A stretch of 6,116 bases of DNA from Pseudomonadota bacterium (GCA_030612385.1 JAUWNZ010000081.1:1-6116); one strand, 5' to 3'; positions 1 through 5,217 are shown, counted from the stretch's first letter. Made by a program: numbers and translations. The notes: generated from the sequence alone by a model not told the origin.

Positions 1-1
1 T

Positions 2-121
2 TCGTTATGTGGAAACGAGTGGCTTTCTGACGAAATAGCTGCAAACATTGAAAGTATAGTGAACGAAGCTAAAAATATACATCGTCAAGTGGAAGTGACC
101 CAATATCGCAAAGTGGCATGA
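2..121 (+). CDS. C-terminal end of an unrecognised cassette-borne protein (partial)
   Basis: An open frame enters from the left edge and runs for 39 residues to a TGA at 119-121. The visible tail is rich in charged and polar residues (motifs SDEIAANIESIVNEA and VTQYRKVA) and looks like a helical, soluble C-terminus. I do not recognise the family. It is taken as real for three reasons: the frame is open from the edge, the composition is protein-like, and its stop lies 4 bases before the R''-like box of an attC-like site. That arrangement is typical of an integron gene cassette. It has the same orientation as the next cassette gene. The start codon and most of the gene lie outside the window, and no function can be given. 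Confidence 0.5.
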   Translation, partial: SLCGNEWLSDEIAANIESIVNEAKNIHRQVEVTQYRKVA

Positions 122-125
122 GATA

Positions 126-257
126 GCCGAACCAATCACTCCACCTGACCGCCAACAGCGCAGCGTTTTCTGCAATGCTCTGCCCCGCATCAAAGCAGGT
201 GGTTATTCAAGGTCAGCGCTCCGCAGTGTTGGCGGCAGGTGAGTTCGGCCGTTGATC
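126..257 (+). repeat. attC-like integron recombination site, large type (about 132 bp)
   Basis: The layout is that of an attC site. An R''-like box GCCGAAC (126-132) is followed by an unpaired spacer CAATCA (133-138) and an L'' arm (139-157). A variable middle (158-226) leads to an L' arm (227-243), a spacer TTCGGCC (244-250) and an R'-like box GTTGATC (251-257). The arms pair as CCGCCAACA/TGTTGGCGG, CACCTG/CAGGTG and CT/AG. Only the L'' arm has extra bases (C141 and A148), which matches the extrahelical bases that orient attC recombination. The boxes deviate from RYYYAAC/GTTRRRY. GCCGAAC can also pair with GTTCGGC at 243-249, so the exact right limit is uncertain. Confidence 0.6.
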
Positions 258-289
258 AGGCTCCGCTTCGCTCCGCCTGATCAACGGCC
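247..289. repeat. Perfect 14-bp inverted repeat, start of a gene-less mini-cassette-like unit
   Basis: GGCCGTTGATCAGG (247-260) and CCTGATCAACGGCC (276-289) are exact reverse complements separated by 15 bases. Read as an integron cassette, GTTGATC is the R' box that opens the unit and GATCAAC (279-285) is the matching R'' box that closes it. The right arm shares its last bases with the next hairpin, so the two structures exclude each other. Confidence 0.7.
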
Positions 290-327
290 GGGGTGATCGG
301 TTTTCCGGTCACCCCGGCCGTTATATG
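279..327 (+). repeat. Hairpin with attC-like borders, directly before the cassette gene
   Basis: AACGGCCGGGGTGA (283-296) pairs perfectly with TCACCCCGGCCGTT (309-322). Three more pairs (298-300 with 305-307) lie around a TTTT loop. It is bounded by GATCAAC on the left and GTTATATG (320-327) on the right, which would be R'' and R' boxes. Unlike a usual attC it has no unpaired spacers and no extrahelical base, so recombination activity is doubtful. A stem this close to the start codon could also affect translation of the following gene. Confidence 0.5.
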
Positions 328-1059
328 TGTGGAACAGATATGCTTAAGTTGATAGAAAATAATCATTATCATATTTGGACGGATGCACTGCATGCACGAG
401 CTCTTTCTCATGAAACAAATAACAGATGGGACAAGGGCACATATGTTCGCTGGACACTTATGACATCATGGATTGCTCTTGAAATTGCATGCCAAGACGC
501 TCTTGAAGATCCGAAGATTTCATACAGCTTTAAGAACAACTTGGATAAGGCGATAAAGGAGAAGTCTTTATCAAAGTTAGATTGGAGTAAAGGGATATGG
601 CAGCAAGTTTCAACTTTACAGGAACTTACAAAAAATTGCGTTCACCGATTTTCTCAAGAGTCCGACTTATTTCCTGATGCAAGTGTTGCCGACGAAGCCA
701 TCATTATAGCCCGGAAGGCAATAACGGCAATATATAACCATGTTGGGAAAGATGCACCTCTTTGGGTAAACGATAATGAAGATCAAGGCTGGCCTATTAA
801 AGGCATAACCTTGTTTGCAAATGCATATTCAACGCCGCCTGGCGTGGATGAAAACTCACCAGACACAATTAAAGTTACATATATTTATAAAGATAAAGAA
901 TGCATTCGTGACGTACTGTCCGCAAACACAGATCCAAATCCTTATGTTGATAGGCTCATTGAATCCATCGGATTGCCAATAAGCGGCATAAAAGTATACA
1001 GAGGGAAAGAAGTAATTCAAGAAATTCAGTTCCCAATGGATAAGATACGAGGCATATAA
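325..1059 (+). CDS. Unrecognised 244-residue protein in an integron-cassette-like unit
   Basis: This is a complete frame of 244 codons with a soluble-protein composition, no signal peptide and no membrane segment. I do not recognise the family. The first part (residues about 6-150) looks all-helical, with many Trp, His and charged residues (around WIALEIACQDAL and ARKAITAIYNHVG). The last part (about 160-244) alternates in a beta-like way around IKVTYIYKDKE and GIKVYRGKEVI, suggesting a separate small domain. The first ATG (325) lies inside the R' box GTTATATG and has no visible ribosome site. ATG 340 (residue 6, MLKLIENN) has GGA six bases upstream and may be the true start. The stop TAA (1057-1059) sits inside the closing R'' box CATATAAC, so gene and recombination site are tightly fitted, as in cassettes. 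A helical HEPN-like fold is possible, but the RX4-6H motif is not evident. Confidence 0.8.
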   Translation: MCGTDMLKLIENNHYHIWTDALHARALSHETNNRWDKGTYVRWTLMTSWIALEIACQDALEDPKISYSFKNNLDKAIKEKSLSKLDWSKGIWQQVSTLQELTKNCVHRFSQESDLFPDASVADEAIIIARKAITAIYNHVGKDAPLWVNDNEDQGWPIKGITLFANAYSTPPGVDENSPDTIKVTYIYKDKECIRDVLSANTDPNPYVDRLIESIGLPISGIKVYRGKEVIQEIQFPMDKIRGI

Positions 1060-1114
1060 CATCAAACTGCACAGGACGCCAAACAGCCGGCGCCTGTGAG
1101 TTTCGCGTTATGCC
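1053..1114 (+). repeat. attC site, short type (about 60 bp)
   Basis: R'' is CATATAAC (1053-1060) and R' is GTTATGCC (1107-1114). Between them AAACT (1064-1068) pairs with AGTTT (1099-1103), CACAGG (1070-1075) with CCTGTG (1093-1098), and CGCC (1077-1080) with GGCG (1089-1092). G1069 and A1076 are unpaired on the L'' side only, the usual asymmetry of attC. Three-base spacers (ATC and CGC) flank the arms symmetrically. CATATAAC is the exact complement of GTTATATG at 320-327, the box opening the same cassette. This is expected because the R'' and R' of one cassette pair in the excised circle. Confidence 0.75.
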
Positions 1115-1143
1115 TCAGGAACTCAATTATTAGCAGATAAATC

Positions 1144-1149
1144 AAAGGA
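1144..1149 (+). promoter_or_regulatory. Ribosome binding site of hicB
   Basis: AAAGGA lies seven bases before the ATG at 1157. It fixes the start of the short antitoxin gene. Confidence 0.6.
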
Positions 1150-1156
1150 TAAGTTT

Positions 1157-1348
1157 ATGACGCTACTAAAATATACGTATTGGCAAGATGGTGAAATGTG
1201 GCTCGGGTATCTTGAAGAATATCCTGACTATATGACTCAAGGAGAAAACATGGAAGAACTTCAGGAAAATCTTAAAGATATTTACCAGGAACTTATTAGT
1301 GGCGTTATTCCTTCTGTACGGCATGTTGCTGAGTTGGCTGTCGCATGA
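1157..1348 (+). CDS. hicB: HicB-family antitoxin, short form
   Basis: The 63-residue product has the compact HicB/UPF0150 pattern. It opens with a beta-hairpin (LLKYTYWQDGEMWLGYLEEYPDY, residues 3-25 in outline), continues with TQGENMEEL and a helix ENLKDIYQELISG, and ends in a short hydrophobic tail. The family neutralises HicA, an mRNA-cleaving toxin, by covering its active site. This short form lacks the DNA-binding C-terminal domain of longer HicB proteins, so any autoregulation would need another mechanism. Its TGA overlaps the hicA start as ATGA (1345-1348), implying translational coupling. It lies just downstream of an attC site, in keeping with toxin-antitoxin modules being common integron cassettes. 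The partner toxin is truncated, so this antitoxin may now be an orphan. Confidence 0.88.
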   Translation: MTLLKYTYWQDGEMWLGYLEEYPDYMTQGENMEELQENLKDIYQELISGVIPSVRHVAELAVA

Positions 1349-1464
1349 AAAGGCGAGAACTAATATCAAAGCTGGAGAAGATGGGTTGTATTCTGATCCG
1401 TCACGGTGGGAAACATGATTGGCAGGAGATTGGCAGGAGATTGGGGTCAAATCTTTATTCTTGA
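1345..1464 (+). pseudogene. hicA: HicA toxin, truncated by the RAYT element
   Basis: The frame starts with ATG at 1345, overlapping the hicB stop. Its first 26 residues match HicA closely (MKRRELISKLEKMGCILIRH then GGKHDW), including the conserved GGKHD segment with the catalytic-type His. HicA is normally about 55-65 residues and adopts a double-stranded-RNA-binding-like fold that cleaves mRNA. After W26 the homology ends and the frame reads through tandem repeats and the left end of the transposase element (QEIGRRLGSNLYS) to a TGA at 1462-1464. The result is a 39-residue hybrid without the usual C-terminal strands and helix. It is most likely inactive. No remaining part of hicA is seen beyond the right end of the element. 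Confidence 0.85.
1417..1444. repeat. Tandem repeat abutting the left end of the RAYT element
   Basis: GATTGGCAGGA occurs twice in succession (1417-1427 and 1428-1438). A third partial copy GATTGG (1439-1444) merges into the terminal repeat of the transposase element. The first GATTGG encodes the Asp-Trp of the HicA motif. Confidence 0.8.
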
Positions 1465-2509
1465 ATCTTGTCTGGTTTTGTAGTATCATTTTTAAATGTC
1501 TCGACCGTTAAGAATCCAATATGAAAACGCATACTACCATGTGACCTGCCGGGGCAATGCCAGGGAGGATATCTTTGTTGATGATGCCGATCGGAATGCC
1601 TTCCTTGAACTTCTGGCGCGATCAGCCGAGATTTATCAGGTGGATATCCTGGCTTTCGTTCTCATGACCAACCACTTTCATATCGTCATCAAAACCCCAT
1701 TGGCCAATCTCCAGGAATTCATGCGCCACTTCAACATATCCTATACTTCCTGTTTCAACCGGATTCATCATCGAGTAGGCCATCTCTATCAGGGGCGTTA
1801 CAAATCGTTTGTGATCGATGCCGACAACTATCTCATGGAAGTAAGCCGCTATGTGCACCTGAACCCGGTTAGAATAAAGAAAAATGAAATCCTTCCGGTT
1901 AAAGATCGACGGAAGCAGTTGAGAGGTTATCAATGGAGCAGTTATCCCGACTATATCAGTGAAACGACCCGCTACCCGTGGTTGGATCGTCATGAAGTCC
2001 TCGCGTATTTCGGAGGAGATGACCCCGGCCCCGGCGGCAGGGAGGTATATGCCCAATTTGTTGAAAGCGGCCTGAGTGTTGATATTCCCACTCCTCTTGA
2101 GAAGGGCAAAGGGCATGGTATTATCGGGGATAAATCGTTCATTGAGAAGATCAGCGCCCACTATTCCAAATCCATGGAAAAGCGTGAGGTGCCGTCATTA
2201 AGGAAAATTGAACGACACATAAATCCGGAAAGAATCCTCGATGCCGTTGCTGTGGTAACCGGAGTGGAAAAGACAGCGTTTCTTGCGAGGGGGTATCAGG
2301 GCATTGCCCGTGGATTGGCTATGGAATTGCTGTACCGACACGGTGGATTATCCCAGCGGGAAATCGGTGAATTGACGGGGATAGACTACAGTTCCGTCAG
2401 CGTGGGAAGAAAACGATTTCGGACACTGGCAGAACAAGACGAAGAATACAGAAAGCTTGTAACCAGGATTCAGGAAACCCTGTGATTCAAGAATAAAGAT
2501 TTGACCCCA
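1442..2509 (+). mobile_element. RAYT (IS200-like HUH transposase) element with 26-bp perfect terminal inverted repeats
   Basis: Bases 1442-1467 and 2484-2509 are exact inverted copies over 26 bp. The outer part reads TGGGGTCAAATC and the inner part CTTGAATC. The element is 1,068 bp and holds a single gene, whose TGA overlaps the right repeat by two bases. No target duplication is obvious at the outer edges, as expected for HUH-type single-strand transposition. It sits in hicA on the left. On the right it borders a tandem repeat and a group II intron tail, so the two flanks are not two halves of one gene. Family knowledge links RAYT enzymes to mobilising REP-type hairpins. A related small palindrome lies at 5700-5758. 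Confidence 0.85.
1496..2485 (+). CDS. REP-associated tyrosine transposase (RAYT, Y1_Tnp/IS200-like)
   Basis: The 329-residue protein belongs to the IS200-like HUH transposases. The metal-binding HUH pair is H60-F-H62 within MTNHFHIVI. The RAYT signature follows at residues 95-127: GHLYQGRYKS, then DADNYLMEVSRYVHLNPVRI. The nucleophilic tyrosine should lie in that helix (Y112 or Y119; I cannot decide which by eye). The N-terminal MSRPLRIQYENAYYHVTCRG is the usual strand-1 start. Residues about 265-320 (LLYRHGGLSQREIGELTGIDYSSVSVGRKRF) form a DnaA-C-terminal-like helix-turn-helix found in long RAYTs. The family nicks and rejoins single-stranded DNA at hairpins. No ribosome site precedes the ATG, so expression may be low. 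The frame is intact and the catalytic motifs are present, so the enzyme may be active. Confidence 0.93.
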   Translation: MSRPLRIQYENAYYHVTCRGNAREDIFVDDADRNAFLELLARSAEIYQVDILAFVLMTNHFHIVIKTPLANLQEFMRHFNISYTSCFNRIHHRVGHLYQGRYKSFVIDADNYLMEVSRYVHLNPVRIKKNEILPVKDRRKQLRGYQWSSYPDYISETTRYPWLDRHEVLAYFGGDDPGPGGREVYAQFVESGLSVDIPTPLEKGKGHGIIGDKSFIEKISAHYSKSMEKREVPSLRKIERHINPERILDAVAVVTGVEKTAFLARGYQGIARGLAMELLYRHGGLSQREIGELTGIDYSSVSVGRKRFRTLAEQDEEYRKLVTRIQETL

Positions 2510-2550
2510 CGATTTTCCCACGATTTTCCCCACGATTTTCACGATTTTCC
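2508..2550. repeat. Tandem repeat abutting the right end of the RAYT element
   Basis: The unit CACGATTTTCC is repeated about four times (2508-2518, 2519-2529, 2531-2540 and 2540-2550) with period 9-12. It starts within the last bases of the terminal inverted repeat. Together with the left-side repeat, both element borders carry short tandem arrays of flanking sequence. Confidence 0.8.
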
Positions 2551-2578
2551 GGCCCGGCTACGGCCCGGTAACCTTGAT

Positions 2579-2649
2579 GAACCGCCCTACGCGGACCCGC
2601 TTGTGGGGTGGTGTGGGGGCTGGGGGAGAAAAACCCCCGGCTACCCGAT
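2579..2649 (+). ncRNA. Group II intron 3' end (domains V and VI), remnant
   Basis: Bases 2579-2612 form a 34-nt domain V-like hairpin, the canonical length. It begins GAACCGCC and ends GGGGTGGT, with an ACGCGG/CCGC upper stem and a two-base TT bulge. Bases 2613-2649 resemble domain VI: a strong GGGGG/CCCCC stem around AGAAAAA, then GGCTACCCGAT, with AT as the expected 3' splice end. From memory, bacterial group II introns have this same run of blocks (GAACCGCC, GGTGGTGTG, a G-rich/C-rich stem, then CTACYCGAT). Neither a 5' end nor a reverse transcriptase is present. The intron body is lost and the RAYT flank lies where it should be, so this fragment cannot splice. The similarity is recalled and needs a covariance-model test. 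Confidence 0.65.
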
Positions 2650-2664
2650 CAGCCTTTTTTCTTT

Positions 2665-2964
2665 TTAATACTTTTTCTGGTTGGCTCTTTTTTGGGCGTG
2701 TTTGTAAACTTCGTTCTTGTTTCTTTTGCCAATAGCAATAACAAGTACACATATTTCGTCATCAATGACTTCGTAGACGAGACGATACCCACTTGCCCTT
2801 AATTTGATTTTATAATGATTTTCAAAACCGCGGAGTTGGTTGCCGTGTAAATGAGGGCATTTGAGGCACTCTTTTAATTTCTTTTTAAGCTGAGTTTGGA
2901 TGGTGTTATCAAGCTTTTTCCATTCCTTAAGAGCCGTTGGGAGAAATTTCAGTTTATAATTCAT
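2665..2964 (-). CDS. relE: RelE toxin, ribosome-dependent mRNA interferase
   Basis: The 99-residue protein is very close to E. coli RelE along its whole length (motifs ALKEWKKLD, QLKKKLKECL, LRGFENHYKIKLRASGYRL, then VLVIAIGKRNKNEVY). The catalytic residues known for E. coli RelE are all present at the same numbers: K52, K54, R61, R81 and Y87. Such toxins enter the ribosomal A site and cut mRNA. A short basic tail (KRANQKKY) extends the end by a few residues. Its ATG (2962-2964) overlaps the end of the antitoxin gene by 11 bases. GGAG lies four bases upstream (2969-2972), so the pair is translated in coupled fashion. The stop is 15 bases from the group II intron tail. The gene looks intact and functional. 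Confidence 0.95.
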   Translation of the reverse strand: MNYKLKFLPTALKEWKKLDNTIQTQLKKKLKECLKCPHLHGNQLRGFENHYKIKLRASGYRLVYEVIDDEICVLVIAIGKRNKNEVYKHAQKRANQKKY

Positions 2965-3217
2965 CTATCTCCACTTCTATGGCTGAAATTTTCTCGTTTT
3001 GTCTTTCTTTTACTGTAATTCCAAGCTGATAATCTTCGATACTCTCTAATAACTCTTCATATGTTTCTGCAGGGATAAGGTACGCAGTTGGCTTATTATG
3101 GTTGAGGATAGCAATGGGTTCACCATCGGATTGGTCGATAAGTGCACTAGGGTTTCTTTTTAATTCCGATATGCTCGCGGAGCAGTTTGCTAAGACAGCT
3201 TTCATTTTGGCCACCAT
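2954..3217 (-). CDS. relB: RelB/StbD (Phd/YefM-like) antitoxin
   Basis: The 87-residue product has the StbD/Phd-YefM pattern. An N-terminal DNA-binding part reads ANCSASISELKRNPSALIDQ. The conserved core follows (GEPIAILNHNKPTAYLIPAETYEELLE, residues about 32-58 in outline), then an acidic C-terminal segment (to IEVEIDEL) that would wrap the toxin. It should bind RelE, block its activity and repress its own operon. The second Met (M5, ATG ending at 3205, MKAVLANCSASI) is the more usual family start and has GGTGG a few bases upstream. The first Met has no clear ribosome site, so the true protein may be 83 residues. The antitoxin-then-toxin order and 11-base overlap with relE are typical. Confidence 0.92.
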   Translation of the reverse strand: MVAKMKAVLANCSASISELKRNPSALIDQSDGEPIAILNHNKPTAYLIPAETYEELLESIEDYQLGITVKERQNEKISAIEVEIDEL

Positions 3218-3239
3218 AAAATAATAGATTCAATTTCAA

Positions 3240-3265
3240 GTCTAAAATATAGTTATAATTTAGAC
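3240..3265 (-). promoter_or_regulatory. Palindromic operator of the relBE operon
   Basis: GTCTAAA (3240-3246) and TTTAGAC (3259-3265) are the ends of a 26-bp palindrome with a single mismatched pair. It lies 23 bases upstream of the antitoxin's first ATG and covers the predicted -10 box. That is the expected site for autorepression by an antitoxin dimer. Confidence 0.65.
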
Positions 3266-3285
3266 CTAAACTGTGGGTTCGTCAA
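3257..3285 (-). promoter_or_regulatory. Sigma-70-type promoter of the relBE operon
   Basis: On the minus strand TTGACG (3280-3285) is the -35 box and TAAATT (3257-3262) the -10 box, 17 bases apart. Transcription would start near 3250, about 30-45 bases before the antitoxin start. The -10 box lies within the palindromic operator. Confidence 0.55.
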
Positions 3286-3348
3286 TGGTTTTTTTGAGGC
3301 TAACCAGTTAGTATATAGTTTCGGTATAACTTTCAAGAAATAGAAAAC

Positions 3349-3378
3349 TTGACAGATATTATTTTGATTTATTATGGT
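3349..3378 (+). promoter_or_regulatory. Promoter-like pair without an evident gene
   Basis: A perfect TTGACA (3349-3354) is followed after 18 bases by TATGGT (3373-3378). The only downstream frame is a 17-codon one starting at 3434 (MKQIHSGIKILYDALRT), which I do not call a gene. Confidence 0.3.
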
Positions 3379-3602
3379 TTTCTAACTTTATAACTCCCAA
3401 TATGTGTATTATCCGGAAAGACGGATAACTTCATGAAACAGATCCATTCTGGAATCAAGATCCTTTATGATGCTCTTCGGACGTAGTGTGGACGTAGTTG
3501 ACAAGCTTGAATAATTCTTTTAGCATCCGGCCTATCTTTCAATAAGAAGGTAACAGATGCCACGACAAGCCAGTCTCTCGATACCTCCGTTAACTGCTTG
3601 AA

Positions 3603-3630
3603 AAGATACTCTTAAATTCGATTTTGTCAA
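3603..3630 (-). promoter_or_regulatory. Promoter-like pair facing the gene-free stretch
   Basis: On the minus strand TTGACA (3625-3630) and TATCTT (3603-3608) are 16 bases apart. It would transcribe toward the possible broken small frame at 3409-3526 and on into relBE. Confidence 0.3.
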
Positions 3631-3783
3631 GGGGGGCATCTCATCCGGTGCGCGAATCTTCCTCATCTTCTCACATATCAACTCTCCGAATCCCTCGCGC
3701 AATGCACTTCACGATTTTTTCTGTAGTTTTGGTGGGTTAGAAATAGACGAGTTTCACCGAATTGATATGCATAATTGTGCTCC

Positions 3784-5136
3784 TCATATGTCTTTCAACA
3801 GGCGGTTCGACGGGGAGCGTTCTATCTCATCCCTGAAAGCACCCAGTATCTTGGAGAGGGCTTTCGACTCGGCGGTCTGTGCTACGGGGATGGTATCGAT
3901 CCCTTTATCCTCCAGAGATTCAATCACGAATTTGATGGTCAAGGAATTTATATCGCGGGCGGGCTGATAGGCTGCTTCTTTATTCTCCTCCGTTTGTATG
4001 TCAGAGATAATCCTGCAGGCGACCAGTTCATGGAGGATATGGTTTACCAGACGAATCGGGATTTCAAGCCGATGAGATATCTGCGCGGCGGTCAGCGGTT
4101 TTTCACCTTTTGCAAAGTTTGACACCAGCAGGTGGCTGATGTGAATGGAAAGGAGCTTCTTGAAGGAATTGCTGATCCGAAGAGAGTCAGGTTCAAACTC
4201 ATAGGTATCGACATTCTGATGGGCAAAAGAAAATTCCGCGCCGAAGAGCACGATCAACCAGCTCAACTGCATCCAGACGAGAAACAGTGGCAATGCCGCA
4301 AAGCTTCCATATATAGCATTGTATTTTGCAGCCCCCACCTGAAAGGTTATATAGCCGAACTGGACAATCTGATAGATTGTTCCGGCAATGATTCCTGCCG
4401 GAATACCCGATTTAAAGCTCACCTTGGTGTTCGGCATAAAGATATAGAGAAAGCTGAAAAGGACCCAGACGATACAATAGGGCAAAAGCTTGAGTACGAA
4501 GAATATGACAGAACTGAATCCCCCCAGGGGAGCTACTTTTTCTACAATCAGTGTTACTTGGGTAGTTATAAAGACCGTCGCACTGCTCGACAGTATGAGG
4601 AGAATCGGACAGAGCAGCATCACGGAAAGATAATCACTGAATTTTCTTCCCACACTTCTCGATTCCTGAATCCCCCAAATATCATTGAACGAAGCTTCAA
4701 TATTGCCCAGAACTTTTATGATCGCCCAGAAGAGTATGATGATGCCGACTCCGGCAAGGAGTCCCCCTTTCGTATTGCTGAGCATTGAATGGGCAAACCC
4801 TATGACTTGGGTAATAACATCTTCCTGTCCCTGAAACTGTTCCAGCAGTTGCCGCTCGAGGTGCTTTTCAAAACCGAATCCCTTTGCGATACCGAAGGCC
4901 ATGGCCACCACGGGCACGATGGAAATCAGGGAATAGAATGTAAGAGCCGATGCCCTCAGTTGGCACTTGTCCTCGTCGAATCCCCGTGTTGAAAGGAGAA
5001 AGATCCTAAGTTGTTTAATAAGGAAAGATTTTTTACGCGGCAGGTCTTTGAGGCGCATCCTCCAGATATCGCCTTTCATGAAATCAACGAAGCCTGATAC
5101 AGCACGTCTAAGGTTTTGCATCTTTCGTTTCTCCAT
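3784..5136 (-). CDS. YihY/BrkB-family inner-membrane protein with a C-terminal winged-helix-like domain
   Basis: The 450-residue protein has the YihY/virulence factor BrkB (UPF0761) pattern. A basic cytoplasmic N-terminus of about 55 residues precedes six predicted membrane helices (about 66-86, 124-143, 170-192, 208-233, 244-265 and 279-305). Family motifs are visible: RASALTFYSLISIVP (61-75), NIEASFNDIWGI (145-156) and YGSFAALPLFLVWMQLSW with GAEFSFA (276-305). The biochemical role of the family is unsettled. Residues about 345-395 (LTAAQISHRLEIPIRLVNHILHELVACRII) read as a winged helix, an extension found in some family members; its target is unknown. The second Met (residue 6, ATG ending at 5121) has GGAG nine bases upstream, while the first ATG has none, so the native protein may start there (445 residues). 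It appears to be monocistronic and intact. Confidence 0.92.
   Translation of the reverse strand: MEKRKMQNLRRAVSGFVDFMKGDIWRMRLKDLPRKKSFLIKQLRIFLLSTRGFDEDKCQLRASALTFYSLISIVPVVAMAFGIAKGFGFEKHLERQLLEQFQGQEDVITQVIGFAHSMLSNTKGGLLAGVGIIILFWAIIKVLGNIEASFNDIWGIQESRSVGRKFSDYLSVMLLCPILLILSSSATVFITTQVTLIVEKVAPLGGFSSVIFFVLKLLPYCIVWVLFSFLYIFMPNTKVSFKSGIPAGIIAGTIYQIVQFGYITFQVGAAKYNAIYGSFAALPLFLVWMQLSWLIVLFGAEFSFAHQNVDTYEFEPDSLRISNSFKKLLSIHISHLLVSNFAKGEKPLTAAQISHRLEIPIRLVNHILHELVACRIISDIQTEENKEAAYQPARDINSLTIKFVIESLEDKGIDTIPVAQTAESKALSKILGAFRDEIERSPSNRLLKDI
5131..5134 (-). promoter_or_regulatory. Ribosome site favouring the second start codon of the YihY-family gene
   Basis: GGAG on the minus strand overlaps the first ATG and lies nine bases before the ATG at 5119-5121. 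The first ATG has only CCCTGGT upstream. This favours a start at 5121. Confidence 0.4.
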
Positions 5137-5217
5137 ACCAGGGCATAAAGATGGTGACAGCGACTATTGATCTTATACTTGTTTCAACAGAAATCATCCC
5201 CTATGTAATGTAAGAAA

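Larger units (their letters stand above)
3290..3783. other. Gene-free stretch with promoter-like sequences and possible gene debris
   Basis: No convincing complete gene is seen. A plus-strand promoter-like pair lies at 3349-3378, a minus-strand one at 3603-3630, and a 7-bp hairpin TTATCCG/CGGATAA at 3409-3428. A direct repeat GGACGTAGT occurs at about 3479-3498. On the minus strand short, protein-like pieces follow one another in different frames (for example LREGFGELICEKMRKIRAP near 3690-3630 and MLKELFKLVNYVHTTSEEHH from 3526). This would fit a decayed gene, but I cannot assign a family. Confidence 0.4.

Noticed and set aside
1..324. CRISPR array or tRNA genes
   Set aside because: No regularly spaced direct repeats are present in the window, and I found no cloverleaf-like segment with a TTCGA-type T loop. 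The left-edge repeats are inverted, not direct.
1622..2161. Minus-strand open frame of 179 codons inside the transposase gene
   Set aside because: It is antisense to a gene with intact HUH motifs and its product has no recognisable domain.
2613..2665. Possible rho-independent terminator (G-rich/C-rich stem near a T-run)
   Set aside because: The strong stem is better explained as intron domain VI. The T-run starts 20 bases beyond that stem, and the nearer GGCT/AGCC stem is only four base pairs.
3648..3655. GTGCGC as a group II intron 5' end
   Set aside because: It lies about 1 kb downstream of the intron 3' tail, on the wrong side, and the bases after it do not continue the intron consensus.
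4132..4788. Plus-strand open frame of 218 codons
   Set aside because: It lies wholly antisense to the YihY-family gene and its translation is highly polar and repetitive in composition with no family resemblance. The minus-strand frame has clear membrane helices and family motifs.
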